Notes under the pieces: model-generated
The model's input: the letters and a program-made list of their open reading frames with translations, nothing else
The model's database searches: none
What the model was told of the DNA's origin: nothing
Program-made: the position numbers and the translations under genes
Shown: positions 36,716-45,423 of the stretch, in pieces
How the letters are laid out: the number at the start of each line of letters is the position of its first letter
Numbering within the stretch: the first letter of the stretch is position 1
NCBI GenBank assembly: GCA_947494565.1
Contig: CANLVG010000004.1
Location: forward strand, 372,001 to 436,000
Source: an uncultured Flavobacteriaceae bacterium
GTDB taxonomy: Bacteria > Bacteroidota > Bacteroidia > Flavobacteriales > Flavobacteriaceae
DNA length: 64,000 nucleotides
Reading direction: 5' to 3'

Positions 36716-37683
36716 GACAGCACCATTTTTCGGGCGAGTGTCAAAAGATACTGTTTTTCATCAAGAGTTCGTTCCAAAGGTAGTTGGGCCAGACCAATGA
36801 TGCGTCGCATAATTTCGATTCCTGCGACTTTGGCGATCAAGGTCTTTTCGGCCTTGCCTTCGTACGACTCAAAAATGAGGTCGATGTAGCGTTCATCTGC
36901 CGTGGCCATGATACAGTGTGCTGTCATAACGCCTAAATCAAATTCGGCGAAGCCTGAAAAGCCGAATTCAGGATCGATGATGTATAGGTGGTCTTCAGCG
37001 GTCATCCAACTACCGGGATAGTAATCGCCATGCAACAGGGTATCACCTGACGAGAGGTACTTTTCTCCGATTTCACCAATAATCGATTTGAGGTGTTCGT
37101 CCTGTTTGTACCCCATGGAGAGCTCTTGCAATCCTTCTTGAATATCATTGAGTTGAAATCCGTTATCCGTTAGAAAGGGGAGCACGAAAATATGTTGGTG
37201 ATTCAACCTTCGCATCTCCAGATTTTGCGGAAAATCTTTGGGGACTTTGGTGCGGTGTATGTGACCAATGGCGCTCATGAGTTGCTCCAGAATGACCGGG
37301 GCTATTGAGCGGTCCGAATAGAGGTAAGACATGTCTTCGCAATCGCCAAGATCTTGTAATAACAAAACATGTTCTTCTTCATCGTACCCTAGTATTTTTG
37401 GAAGGTGGGCAGCCAAAGCTTCATTTTGCAATACGTTATAGAACTGGTGCTCCACGGCAATCCGATCAACAGGTGCTTCAATTTGTTGGTATTTCTGTAC
37501 AAAGGGGCGTGACTGTTTGAGAATGAAAGATCGTTCGTCCAAGATAATGCGAAGTACGACATTCATATTGCCCTCTCCTGGTTTTTCGACAGCTAAGATG
37601 CGTTCATCTGAGGTAATCCAACCTTTGGCGACTAGGTAACTCTGCAGTGTTGTTGTAGAGGTGTTGTTGTCTAAATAATTCAA
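36712..37683 (-). CDS. Aminoglycoside-phosphotransferase-fold kinase, MTR-kinase-like
   Basis: A 323-residue kinase-fold protein with FILKQSRPFV near residue 52 and the catalytic LLHGDYYPGSWM near 215. YIIDPEFGFSG, with the DPE metal motif, follows near 235. The HGD(Y/L)xxGS pattern is close to methylthioribose kinases. The gene overlaps that of the exported ADP-ribosylglycohydrolase, so the kinase may phosphorylate a sugar released by that enzyme; this is inference. It acts in the cytosol. Confidence 0.78.
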   Translation of the reverse strand: MNYLDNNTSTTTLQSYLVAKGWITSDERILAVEKPGEGNMNVVLRIILDERSFILKQSRPFVQKYQQIEAPVDRIAVEHQFYNVLQNEALAAHLPKILGYDEEEHVLLLQDLGDCEDMSYLYSDRSIAPVILEQLMSAIGHIHRTKVPKDFPQNLEMRRLNHQHIFVLPFLTDNGFQLNDIQEGLQELSMGYKQDEHLKSIIGEIGEKYLSSGDTLLHGDYYPGSWMTAEDHLYIIDPEFGFSGFAEFDLGVMTAHCIMATADERYIDLIFESYEGKAEKTLIAKVAGIEIMRRIIGLAQLPLERTLDEKQYLLTLARKMVLS

Positions 37684-37693
37684 AATGCGATAT

Positions 37694-38140
37694 TTAATGG
37701 TCCAATAATCGGCGATGATAGTTGATCTGTCCCAAGTGGTAGGTGAGATGAGTCGCCAAATGTGTCAAAAAATAACCCGTGGTCATGGGTTTTTTGAATA
37801 CAGGTATCGGATATTCTTTGTTGAGGTCCTCTTCCGACAATTCCTCAAGCGTACATTCGATCATGGCCATGGTACCATCGATCTGCATCAACAGTTCCTC
37901 TTTAGGTACGTCGCGTAGTGAAAACTCCAATTCACGTTGCCGTACATAGCCCGTGTTGCCCAGTTCCGTTCCTATAAAGGCATTTAAATTTCCTAGTAAG
38001 TGAAGACATAGGTTGCCTCCGCTATTGCGAATACCTTTGTTGGTAGTCCACAGATGATGTTCATGGTGATAGGCTTCGATTTCCCTTTTTAATTTTTGAA
38101 GATCCCTTTGGAACAGTGATTTGAGTATCGAGATATGCAT
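37694..38140 (-). CDS. DinB-like four-helix metalloprotein
   Basis: A 148-residue helical protein with NLCLHLLGNLNAFIG near residue 45 and a C-terminal THLATHLTYHLGQINYHR near 130. The three spaced His residues (near 47, 130 and 134) fit the metal site of DinB/YfiT-like proteins. The function is unknown; some members transfer thiols or act in stress. It precedes the kinase gene by 10 bases. Confidence 0.75.
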   Translation of the reverse strand: MHISILKSLFQRDLQKLKREIEAYHHEHHLWTTNKGIRNSGGNLCLHLLGNLNAFIGTELGNTGYVRQRELEFSLRDVPKEELLMQIDGTMAMIECTLEELSEEDLNKEYPIPVFKKPMTTGYFLTHLATHLTYHLGQINYHRRLLDH

Positions 38141-38191
38141 AAACGAAATACGGGTCGTTGTAATTATATGGATTGCATCGCGGAAAATAAT

Positions 38192-38222
38192 AAAAGCCGC
38201 GACTAAATATAGCGCGGCTTTT
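38192..38222. terminator. Bidirectional terminator
   Basis: A perfect 10-bp stem (aaaagccgcg / cgcggctttt) with an 11-base loop and T-rich runs on both sides. It lies between the DUF6747-like gene and the DinB-like gene. Confidence 0.85.
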
Positions 38223-38327
38223 TCAATAAATACATATGGGCACGATCAAAAATGTAAATGATGCCAACAAGGTGTCAACATGCAAGTTTCCATGTTTAGA
38301 AACCTTATATTCTTTTTAACTGTTAAG

Positions 38328-38498
38328 CTAGTCAAAAGCAAAACCGGTTGAGACTCTAAAAATAAAGGCGTAGAGCACAACAATGAACATGATAAAACTG
38401 AACCATGCAAAAATTTTAAAATACCTCTTCACAACGAAGTTTCCGAGGTTTTTAAATCCATCAAGATAGATTTCTTTCAATAGTAAAGCTACTTTCAT
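38328..38498 (-). CDS. DUF6747-like 56-residue membrane protein
   Basis: A small gene encoding 56 residues that begins MKVALLLKEIYLDGFKNLG and has one membrane segment near residues 29-47 (FSFIMFIVVLYAFIF), ending GFAFD. It matches my memory of the DUF6747 family, small inner-membrane proteins common in Flavobacteriaceae. The function is unknown. Before the element inserted, this gene was the next one downstream of tRNA-Phe on the minus strand. Confidence 0.75.
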   Translation of the reverse strand: MKVALLLKEIYLDGFKNLGNFVVKRYFKIFAWFSFIMFIVVLYAFIFRVSTGFAFD

Positions 38499-38728
38499 AA
38501 TCTGGTTATTTTAGGGATTAATAGGGGACAAAGATTTAACCTTTGGTTTGAGTAAAGGAAAAATTCAGACCAAATGAACGCAATGCTTGTTGATCGGTCT
38601 GGTGCAGGGATAAAATTCGAATAATCGGGATGAACGGTTGTCGGACAATTCTTCACGAATTGGCAAACGGCATTAAAATGCGGTAAGTGGCACAGCAGGT
38701 CTTCGGGAAAACCATTGGCAAACAAAAA

Positions 38729-38748
38729 ATCCCCGCAAAAGCGGGGAT
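38729..38748 (-). terminator. Displaced original terminator of tRNA-Phe
   Basis: The stem atccccgc / gcggggat with an aaaa loop is followed on the minus strand by a T-run (ATTTTTT). It lies 5 bases outside the left att core, so it was probably the terminator of tRNA-Phe before the element inserted. The tRNA now uses a terminator carried by the element at 53576-53608. Confidence 0.75.
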
Positions 38749-38753
38749 CTAGT

Positions 38754-38766
38754 GTGGTGCCTCCAG
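38754..38766. repeat. Left att core
   Basis: The 13 bases gtggtgcctccag are identical to the end of tRNA-Phe at 53612-53624. Similarity continues inward (TTATTGAAC against GAATCGAAC), giving 22 bases with 3 mismatches. Confidence 0.85.
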
Positions 38767-38885
38767 TTATTGAACTATTTGCAGGTTAATAACTCCTAAC
38801 AACTCCAATACCTTTGAACCCTATAGAAACCGGGTATTTCGTAAATTTAAATATAGATAGGAAACATGTTTAACCATAAGATTTC

Positions 38886-38915
38886 TGTCAACTAAATTGT
38901 CAACCGTATGTCAAC
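38886..38915 (+). repeat. Three TGTCAAC direct repeats, candidate integrase arm sites
   Basis: TGTCAAC occurs at 38886, 38898 and 38909, spaced 12 and 11 bases, the last overlapping the integrase start codon. The middle copy sits in CTAAATTGTCAACC, which recurs with one mismatch near the right end at 53542-53555 (CTAAATTGTGAACC); TGTCAAC is also at 53560. Repeats shared by both ends next to an integrase fit arm-type binding sites, and could also let the integrase repress itself. Confidence 0.5.
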
Positions 38916-40176
38916 TATAAATTCCACATTCTTTTTAAAAAAGCCAAAATCGGATAAGGAAACATTGATACTCTTCTCGTCATACTTCAAGTTCGAGGAA
39001 AAGAAATTCGTTTACTCCACGGGAGAGAAAATCAACCCAAAATCATGGGATTTCAAAAACCGTCAACCAATAGCGCACGGAAAGAATAAATCAGGGGAAT
39101 ACAGCTCGATAAGAAGGCAGCTTAATCGTTACACGGATAAATTCGGCGAGCTTCAAGCTAGATCCAAGATATATGGTGAGGAGTTCACTTCTCAAATTGT
39201 TCGTATCGAATTCGATAAGGAATTCAAGAAAGCCAAATCAGGTAAGAACCTGTTTTTCAAAGCCTATGACAAGTTTATGGAGGACAATCAAAAACAGCAG
39301 AAATGGTCGCTCAATACGATTAAGAGATATAACAACATCAAAGGTATCTTGGAGGACTTCGAGCGGGACACGGGCTACAAGTTAAGTTTTAAGAGCATTA
39401 CAAAGCGTTTTCACATCGAGTTCACCGAGTACTCGATGAACGTAAAGAAACACGCGACAAATACCTTTAGGAGGAATTTGGGACTGTTCAAGACCTTCAT
39501 GTTCTATGCCTTGGATAACGGGTATACCTATCAGGACGATTTCAGGAAATTCCAGAAGATGAAAGAGGCATTTACGGAGAAGGTAGCGCTCAAAGCGGAA
39601 GACCTGGCCAACATTATGGAACATCAGTTCGAACTTCCGAGGTTGGAGCGGGCTCGAGACGTTTTCGTTTTTGCATGCACAACCGGAATGCGATTTGGGG
39701 AACTCAAACTCATAGGTCGCCACAATGTAATAGACGGTAGCATTTTATTGAAGGAGGAGAAAGGCGTGAACAAGAAACCAAGGGAAATTCCTCTGAACAA
39801 TGTTTCCGAGATGATATTACGGAAATACGACTATGATCTTCCCCTGATAGCGAACCAAAAACAGAACAAGTATATTAAAGAGGTTTTCGAAGCTGCGGGA
39901 TATACACAGGAGTCTGAAAGAGTAATCGTCAAAGGTAAAACAGTCGTTCGTGAAAAGATGCCGCTATTCGAAAGAATTAGTACTCATACCGCACGAAGAA
40001 CCTTTATAACGATGATGAAGAGACAGAAAGTCTCCGATAAGCTTATTGCTTCAATTTCAGGCCATAAGGATCTGAAAACATTAAACACCTATTATCAGGT
40101 GGACCAAGAGGCAAAGAAAGAGGCTGTGGCAGATGTGTTCGATAATATTGTTCAACCATTAAGAAAAGTCAATTGA
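38908..40176 (+). CDS. Tyrosine recombinase (integrase)
   Basis: A 422-residue phage-type integrase with an Arm-type N-terminal domain (KKPKSDKETLILFSSYFK), an SAM-like core-binding domain (about 110-215) and a catalytic domain. The catalytic Arg is in CTTGMRFGEL near residue 253, HTARR gives His360 and Arg363, His386 is in ISGHKD and the Tyr nucleophile is in TLNTYYQ (395 or 396). It sits 142 bases inside the left att core and should integrate and excise the element at tRNA-Phe. Its stop overlaps the next start. Confidence 0.92.
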   Translation: MSTINSTFFLKKPKSDKETLILFSSYFKFEEKKFVYSTGEKINPKSWDFKNRQPIAHGKNKSGEYSSIRRQLNRYTDKFGELQARSKIYGEEFTSQIVRIEFDKEFKKAKSGKNLFFKAYDKFMEDNQKQQKWSLNTIKRYNNIKGILEDFERDTGYKLSFKSITKRFHIEFTEYSMNVKKHATNTFRRNLGLFKTFMFYALDNGYTYQDDFRKFQKMKEAFTEKVALKAEDLANIMEHQFELPRLERARDVFVFACTTGMRFGELKLIGRHNVIDGSILLKEEKGVNKKPREIPLNNVSEMILRKYDYDLPLIANQKQNKYIKEVFEAAGYTQESERVIVKGKTVVREKMPLFERISTHTARRTFITMMKRQKVSDKLIASISGHKDLKTLNTYYQVDQEAKKEAVADVFDNIVQPLRKVN

Positions 40177-40910
40177 AAAGACCGGCCAAAAGGAAGAAGG
40201 ACGACACGGCGGAGATTGAAGTTAAACTCAAGCACTTGTTCGCGAAGGATAAGTTTGCCAGGGTGAAACCGAATGGGACGAACGTTAATGAAATTTTCGA
40301 GAACAACCTCAAGATTTGGTTGCTCAACAATAGTGACGAAACTCAGGTGCTTCATGGTGAGTCGGTCGTTATCTCAAATGGAGTTATGGAAAATCCTGAA
40401 AATGTGATAACAGGCAACACAAAAGAAGGTTTTGAATTAACTGCAACTGATTTTATCAGCGCGGAACTAGATTTTCTTTCCGGCCTTAGTGCCAATTACT
40501 ATTCAATTGTAGAGGGCAAACAATTAGCTATTTACAAGGGCTATCTAGAGCAACAAAGGAAAGTTAAGGCCGAAATTAAAATATCATTCCGTGACTCTTT
40601 CTACGAGGTTTCGGATTACGAAAAGGTTATGGCGCAACTAAATGAATACAGTATAGCCAGTAAAGTTGGAAACAAACACACATGGAATGTCGGAAGCGAA
40701 TCTAGGTTGACCTTGATGACTGCATTTTACGATACATTACTTGACAACGGCTTAATTAGAAAACATCGCACACTTCAAGAAGCTGCTGACGCAATTAACA
40801 ATCACTTCCACATAAATTATCATCGTGGGTATTTTAAACGTCATAGAGAGTATGAATGGTATGAAGGAATGCGAAACGACTTCCATTTTATACCAAAAAG
40901 AGTTAAATAA
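40173..40910 (+). CDS. Protein of unknown function, co-translated with the integrase
   Basis: A 245-residue protein that starts with TTG overlapping the integrase stop codon (TTGA), because the first in-frame ATG lies about 70 codons inside. It begins with a basic segment (KRPAKRKKDDTAE) and ends with a probable DNA-binding-like region (RTLQEAADAINNHFHINYH). I recognise no family; a faint likeness of the C-terminal part to RteC-type regulators is not enough to name it. The tight coupling suggests a role in integration or excision control. Confidence 0.65.
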   Translation: MKRPAKRKKDDTAEIEVKLKHLFAKDKFARVKPNGTNVNEIFENNLKIWLLNNSDETQVLHGESVVISNGVMENPENVITGNTKEGFELTATDFISAELDFLSGLSANYYSIVEGKQLAIYKGYLEQQRKVKAEIKISFRDSFYEVSDYEKVMAQLNEYSIASKVGNKHTWNVGSESRLTLMTAFYDTLLDNGLIRKHRTLQEAADAINNHFHINYHRGYFKRHREYEWYEGMRNDFHFIPKRVK

Positions 40911-40998
40911 TCAGTTTCTACTGTTACCGTAACTTGTAACAGATAATTACATATCCACATATATAAATTAGCCTTGTATAACTATAAAAACAAGGCAT

Positions 40999-41277
40999 AT
41001 GTATCTACCATTAGAGGAGCTGCTGGAGGCTCAAAAATCAAATTCCAGTCGTCTACAGAGAATTGAGCAACTATTGCTGAGTAATCCCATAAAAAGATAT
41101 TCCCCTCAAGAAATCTCAGAAAATACGCCCCTTAGCACTCAGACAGTGCTCGCCGCAATTAAGGACGGTAGAATCAAAGCTCAAAGATTCGGAAGAAAGT
41201 ATTTGATAACCGCAGAAGAGTTTGAACGGGTTTGTAAGGATGCAAAATCCTTAAAATATAAACGTTCGGTAGCTTAA
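40999..41277 (+). CDS. Excisionase-like helix-turn-helix protein
   Basis: A 92-residue protein with an N-terminal coiled segment (LEELLEAQKSNSSRLQRIEQLL) and a MerR/excisionase type winged helix (STQTVLAAIKDGRIKAQRFG, then RKYLITAEEFERVC) as in HTH_17 proteins. Such proteins act as directionality factors or regulators in Bacteroidota integrative elements. It lies downstream of the integrase group and is followed by an intrinsic terminator. Confidence 0.78.
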   Translation: MYLPLEELLEAQKSNSSRLQRIEQLLLSNPIKRYSPQEISENTPLSTQTVLAAIKDGRIKAQRFGRKYLITAEEFERVCKDAKSLKYKRSVA

Positions 41278-41284
41278 AGAAAAA

Positions 41285-41328
41285 AAGCCCAGAATAGTCC
41301 ACCAAAGACTCTGGGCTTAACTTTTTTA
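41285..41328 (+). terminator. Intrinsic terminator after the integration module
   Basis: The outer stem aagcccaga / tctgggctt is extended by an inner agtc/gact pairing and followed by a run of six T. It separates the integration genes from the replication genes. Confidence 0.85.
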
Positions 41329-41338
41329 CATAAACGGT

Positions 41339-42187
41339 ATGGAGACAAATTTACTAAAAAACACGGTAATATCACAATTTAATAGGGTTAGCGATACCTT
41401 AGGGGAGAAAAGAGAACTAGAACTCGTATTGAATGAAATCAGATCAAATAAATATGTAAAGCTTATAAGTGGAATTCGCGCTACTAGCGAAAAAAAGAGG
41501 AGCACTTCATTGAAAATGCAATTGCCGGCCGTCACCTTTGCCGGAACTTTTTCAAAAAGGGCTAAAGCCTTTTGTACACAACCATCAGGGTTGATTTGTC
41601 TTGATTTCGATGGCCTGAGGAATGCGGGTATCGTAAAGGAAAAACTGGCCAGGAGCAAGTATTGTCTTTGCATATTTATATCCCCTTCGGGAAATGGTCT
41701 AAAAATGCTCGTACGCATTCCTTTGGTAATAGGCGACGAACGTTATAAGGAATATTACAATGCCGCACTTCTTCATTATGGTGACTTCAGGCCCGATACC
41801 TCCACGAAGGATATCTCCAGGTTGTGTTTCCTCAGCCATGACCCTAAACTTTACCTGAACGAAAACGCAGAGGTCTTTACAAAAAGGTTTATCGCTCCGG
41901 TCTCACGTCCAAAAGTCAGGAACCTTAAATCCATTGGTAGTGCCACCGAGGGCGCAAGAATCAAAGGACTTTTCAAATGGTGGAAAAACAACCACTGGGA
42001 TCCATCCGCAAGGAACAATAGTCTGTACAAGCTTGCTGCTGCCTTTTGTGAATACGGTGTATCCCTTGATTCTGCATGGGCGGTTATCAGGACATACGAA
42101 GAGCCGGATCTCGATCAATATGAGCTTAAAAAGCTAACGGATTCGGCCTACAAGAGAATAACGTTCAACGCAAAAGAATTTGTTTAG
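41339..42187 (+). CDS. VirE N-terminal (BT4735-like) primase-type protein
   Basis: A 282-residue protein with the BT4735-like/VirE_N domain seen in Bacteroidota islands: LICLDFDGL near residue 83 (the likely metal-binding acidic cluster), ISPSGNGLKMLVRIP near 115 and SRLCFLSHDP near 160. It resembles archaeo-eukaryotic-type primase domains. Its stop codon is immediately followed by the VirE-C start, so the two form a primase plus helicase unit, probably for replication of the excised element. Confidence 0.82.
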   Translation: METNLLKNTVISQFNRVSDTLGEKRELELVLNEIRSNKYVKLISGIRATSEKKRSTSLKMQLPAVTFAGTFSKRAKAFCTQPSGLICLDFDGLRNAGIVKEKLARSKYCLCIFISPSGNGLKMLVRIPLVIGDERYKEYYNAALLHYGDFRPDTSTKDISRLCFLSHDPKLYLNENAEVFTKRFIAPVSRPKVRNLKSIGSATEGARIKGLFKWWKNNHWDPSARNNSLYKLAAAFCEYGVSLDSAWAVIRTYEEPDLDQYELKKLTDSAYKRITFNAKEFV

Positions 42188-43426
42188 ATGGAGGCAGTGA
42201 AGAAAATGGATGTACACTCAAAAGCGATGAGCAAAGTAATTGAGATAACCAAGAATGATAAAATCGACAAGCTAGAACAGTTTCTCAAAAGATTCGGCTT
42301 ACGACATAATTCAATTACTCGGGAAATCGAATTAGATGGTGACGCGATTATCGATAGGGATATCAACACCATCTACACCAAAGCCATGCGCGAGATTAAC
42401 TATAATATAAGCAAAAACAAAATATGGGACTACATCAACAGCGACTTCACTAAAACGTATAATCCGTTCCTGGATTTCTTCGAAAAGTACCAAGAGATGA
42501 AACCTGTGGGGCGGGTAAAAGAACTGCTGGATTGTATCGAATACGAGAAACCCGATCTTTCATTGGACAGCTTGACCGAGGACGAGTCAAATGCTGATTT
42601 CTTGGAGGTGTTCATGGAAAGATGGCTGCTCAGTATTATTGCCGCTATGCACGGAACTTATTCTTTACTAGTGCTTGTCCTCACCGGGCCACAGGCAAGC
42701 GGTAAGAGTCGGTTCTTCCGGGAGTTGCTTCCCATAGAACTGAGACCCTACTATGCGGAAAGTAAATTGGACAGCGGGAAGGATGATGAGATATTGATGG
42801 CCAAGAAACTGATCGTTCTAGATGACGAGTTTTCCGGGAAGTCCAAAAAAGAGGCCGCAAAGCTCAAAGATCTTTCCTCAAAGGATTCCTTTACGGTCAG
42901 GAAGCCTTATGGCAAAGCACATGAGACCCTCAAGCGCCACGCTGTACTATGTGGAACTAGTAATGAGGAACAAATACTCAATGACCCGACCGGAAACCGA
43001 AGGCTTATCCCTATCAACGTGAAAAGCATAGACCTGGAGAAGTACTCCAAGATTGATAAGGTAGAACTCTTCATGGAACTATACCATACCTATCAAGAAA
43101 TCGGCGACGGGTGGATGTTGGGACGAAATGAAATCGATTACCTAAATAAATGTACTTCGAGAAACGAGCAGCCCGACGTGGTTAAGGAGATGGTGCAGCA
43201 ATACTTCGAACCAGTAGAAATGGAAGGTGGAAGGGCTATTAAACTCACTTCTACTGAGATAAAGAACAAGCTCGAAACAAGGACAAGGGAAACCATCAGT
43301 ATCTACAAATTGGGGAGCATTATGAAATCCCTTGGGTACAGACAGGTGAAAGTGTACGACAGTAATACAAAGAACAGCAAAAGATGCTATTTGATGATAG
43401 ATAAGACTAACGAGAGCCAATCATGA
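42188..43426 (+). CDS. VirE-family P-loop NTPase (replicative helicase-like)
   Basis: A 412-residue protein of the virulence-associated E family. Walker A is TGPQASGKSR (167-174), Walker B is LIVLDDEF (208-215) and the sensor-type CGTSNE is near 260. The C-terminal 100 residues hold a winged-helix-like region (SIYKLGSIMKSLGYRQVK). It probably acts as a superfamily-3-type helicase with the VirE_N protein. The first TGACA iteron-like repeat overlaps its stop codon. Confidence 0.85.
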   Translation: MEAVKKMDVHSKAMSKVIEITKNDKIDKLEQFLKRFGLRHNSITREIELDGDAIIDRDINTIYTKAMREINYNISKNKIWDYINSDFTKTYNPFLDFFEKYQEMKPVGRVKELLDCIEYEKPDLSLDSLTEDESNADFLEVFMERWLLSIIAAMHGTYSLLVLVLTGPQASGKSRFFRELLPIELRPYYAESKLDSGKDDEILMAKKLIVLDDEFSGKSKKEAAKLKDLSSKDSFTVRKPYGKAHETLKRHAVLCGTSNEEQILNDPTGNRRLIPINVKSIDLEKYSKIDKVELFMELYHTYQEIGDGWMLGRNEIDYLNKCTSRNEQPDVVKEMVQQYFEPVEMEGGRAIKLTSTEIKNKLETRTRETISIYKLGSIMKSLGYRQVKVYDSNTKNSKRCYLMIDKTNESQS

Positions 43427-43679
43427 CACTATTGACAATATGTAATGACACGATACGAACTCAACGGATGCGGGGGCTGAGGAGCATATCTTGTCACCTT
43501 GTCATCATGTCACTTGTTTTTGTAAAACCATACGCCTATACCCCTCTCTATATTAAACTAATATTTACCCTTTTATAATGACACTACTGACAAGATACTT
43601 TGGGAGGTCAACAAACATGGGACATAGGTTCGTGTCAATTGGTACAAATTCAAATGACAAGACTGTGACAAGAATGACA
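43424..43679. repeat. Cluster of 12 TGACA/TGTCA repeats, candidate replication origin or packaging site
   Basis: TGACA is at 43424, 43433, 43446, 43579, 43588, 43655, 43666 and 43675. TGTCA is at 43492, 43500, 43508 and 43633. About 0.5 would be expected by chance in 256 bases. Pairs are often 8-9 bases apart, and three TGTCA units lie at exact 8-base steps. The cluster lies between the primase/helicase genes and the terminase genes. This fits iterons of a replication origin or a TerS recognition site. Confidence 0.7.
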
Positions 43680-43877
43680 AGTTTCGAAGACATAGAAATA
43701 CCACTGGGCGCCCCCATTTCCATCGAAAAATTGAATAAAAATCATGCTTTATACCAACCAACCTGTCAACTAAAATTGTAAAACATTGAAAATCAATAAT
43801 ATAAAATCACATATGTGGTGCCATAAAGTATCGAACCCTAAAATTATATCATTATAAATCAATAAAATTTCAAAGTT
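43427..43877. other. 451-base region without a confident gene
   Basis: Apart from the repeat cluster, it holds an open frame at 43578-43781 (67 codons) that spans part of the repeats and shows no family resemblance; I do not call it a gene. The last 80 bases before the TerS start are AT-rich and probably contain its promoter, but I see no clear TAnnTTTG box. Confidence 0.5.
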
Positions 43878-44135
43878 ATGCAAGGAGGAAAAAGACCCGG
43901 AGCGGGCAGGCCAAAAGGTTCCAAGAACAAAAAGACCGAAAAGATCAGGGAGCATTTCGAGAAGTTCATTTCGGACAACTTGGTGCAAATGCAAGAGGAC
44001 TATGATAAACTTGACCCCAACCAAAGACTACAGTTCATTTCACTATTGACGAAGTACGTACTGCCATCAATGAAGGCTATCGAGATGACCGGGGCAGTGG
44101 AAAGCCCTGTGATAGATATGAGCAAATGGAAATAA
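43878..44135 (+). CDS. Terminase small subunit-like protein (AT-hook)
   Basis: An 85-residue basic protein starting MQGGKRPGAGRPKGSKNKK, an AT-hook type GRPKGS core, followed by a helical segment (IREHFEKFISDNLVQMQED). Its gene overlaps the terminase large subunit gene by 10 bases, the usual place for TerS. In Bacteroidota phages, TerS-like proteins with this N-terminal hook are common. It should recognise the packaging site, perhaps in the TGACA cluster just upstream. Confidence 0.78.
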   Translation: MQGGKRPGAGRPKGSKNKKTEKIREHFEKFISDNLVQMQEDYDKLDPNQRLQFISLLTKYVLPSMKAIEMTGAVESPVIDMSKWK

Positions 44136-45397
44136 AGCCTCCCCAACTAACGGATTATCAAAAGGCGATCGTATACTCGGATGCTAGGTTTACAATTACC
44201 GAGGCATCCACTAAATCCGGCAAGACCTATAGCCATATCATATGGCTGTTCATGAAGGCCCATGAGAAGGGCATCGACCATGACGGACGCAGCTACTGGT
44301 GGTGTGCGCCCATTTACAATCAGGCGAAGATAGCATTCGATAGGTTCAGGAGGTATCTATCCGCAGCTGGTATATATAGGTTCAACGAGACCCATTTGGT
44401 GATATACTGTCCCAATGGAGCGAAGATTTATTTCAAATCCGCTGAGAAGCCGGACAACCTGTATGGTGAGGACGTGTATGCAGCGGTATTCGATGAGGCG
44501 CCGAGGGCGAAGGAGGCTACATGGTTCGCACTCCGTTCTACACTGACGGCGACCGAGGCACCATGCAAACTGATCGGGAACTTTGGGGGCCAGAGCAACT
44601 GGGTACACCTTCTAAAGGAGAAGGCAGGCTCGGATACTACATACCAGTACTTCAAAATTACATGTTGGGATGCGATTCGGGAGGGGATAATCACGGAAAA
44701 GGAAGTGCTCCAGGCGAAGAGGGATCTACCTGAGAAAGTCTTTAAAGCGCTTTATGAAGCAGAGGCCAGCGAGGACGAGGGGCAGTTAATAGGCTATGCA
44801 GCTATTAAGAAATTGTTCGAGGAGCAAGAACTCAAAATCGAGAAGAGATATATCACGGCCGATATTGCGAGATTCGGCAAGGACAGCACTGTAATCATGG
44901 TTTGGAACGGTTTCACGGTCATCTATGTAAAGGCATTACAGGCATCATCGATTGACCAATGTGTGGAGGCTATCAAGTCCATTCAAAGGTTGCACGATGT
45001 GGATATTCACAATGTAATCGTAGATCAGGACGGTTTGGGCGCGGGAGCTAAGGACTACCTAAAATGCAGAGGCTTCGTCAACGGTTCAAGGGCGGTGAAG
45101 ATCAAGGGCAAAGAAGAGAACTTCGCCAATCTGAAGACCCAATGCTACTGGAAACTGGCGGAAATGATAAACGATGAACTAATCCGCGTCAGATGTTCTC
45201 CGGAAGTGGAGAAATCCCTTTCCCAAGAACTGGAATGGGTCAGGTTGCCAAGGGAAATCGATACATCCAAAATCACAATCCTAAGCAAGGATAAGATCAA
45301 GGAGTATCTGGGCCGCTCACCGGACTATTCGGATGCGCTTATGATGAGGATGTGGTTCGTTCTCAAACCAAATTATGCTAGGTATGCCGTTAGATAA
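44126..45397 (+). CDS. Terminase large subunit
   Basis: A 423-residue DNA-packaging ATPase and nuclease. Walker A is TKSGKT (29-34), Walker B is AAVFDEA (119-125). The RNase-H-like nuclease shows YITADIARFGKDS near 242, VIVDQDGLGAG near 293 and DYSDALMM near 405 as the acidic triad region. Both domains look intact. It should cut and pump DNA into a prohead, yet no capsid or portal gene is present, which is the central oddity of this element. Confidence 0.92.
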   Translation: MEIKPPQLTDYQKAIVYSDARFTITEASTKSGKTYSHIIWLFMKAHEKGIDHDGRSYWWCAPIYNQAKIAFDRFRRYLSAAGIYRFNETHLVIYCPNGAKIYFKSAEKPDNLYGEDVYAAVFDEAPRAKEATWFALRSTLTATEAPCKLIGNFGGQSNWVHLLKEKAGSDTTYQYFKITCWDAIREGIITEKEVLQAKRDLPEKVFKALYEAEASEDEGQLIGYAAIKKLFEEQELKIEKRYITADIARFGKDSTVIMVWNGFTVIYVKALQASSIDQCVEAIKSIQRLHDVDIHNVIVDQDGLGAGAKDYLKCRGFVNGSRAVKIKGKEENFANLKTQCYWKLAEMINDELIRVRCSPEVEKSLSQELEWVRLPREIDTSKITILSKDKIKEYLGRSPDYSDALMMRMWFVLKPNYARYAVR

Positions 45398-45423
45398 GCC
45401 ACTTATTGCACCTTCCAATTAGC

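Noticed and set aside
38495-38725. 76-codon open frame between the DUF6747-like gene and the old tRNA terminator
   Set aside because: Composition looks random (many Pro, Cys and Phe without pattern), it overlaps the start of the DUF6747-like gene, and it has no recognisable domain.
43578-43781. 67-codon open frame over part of the TGACA cluster
   Set aside because: No family resemblance, and its first codons are made of the repeat units; more likely a chance frame across a repeat-rich control region, though not excluded.
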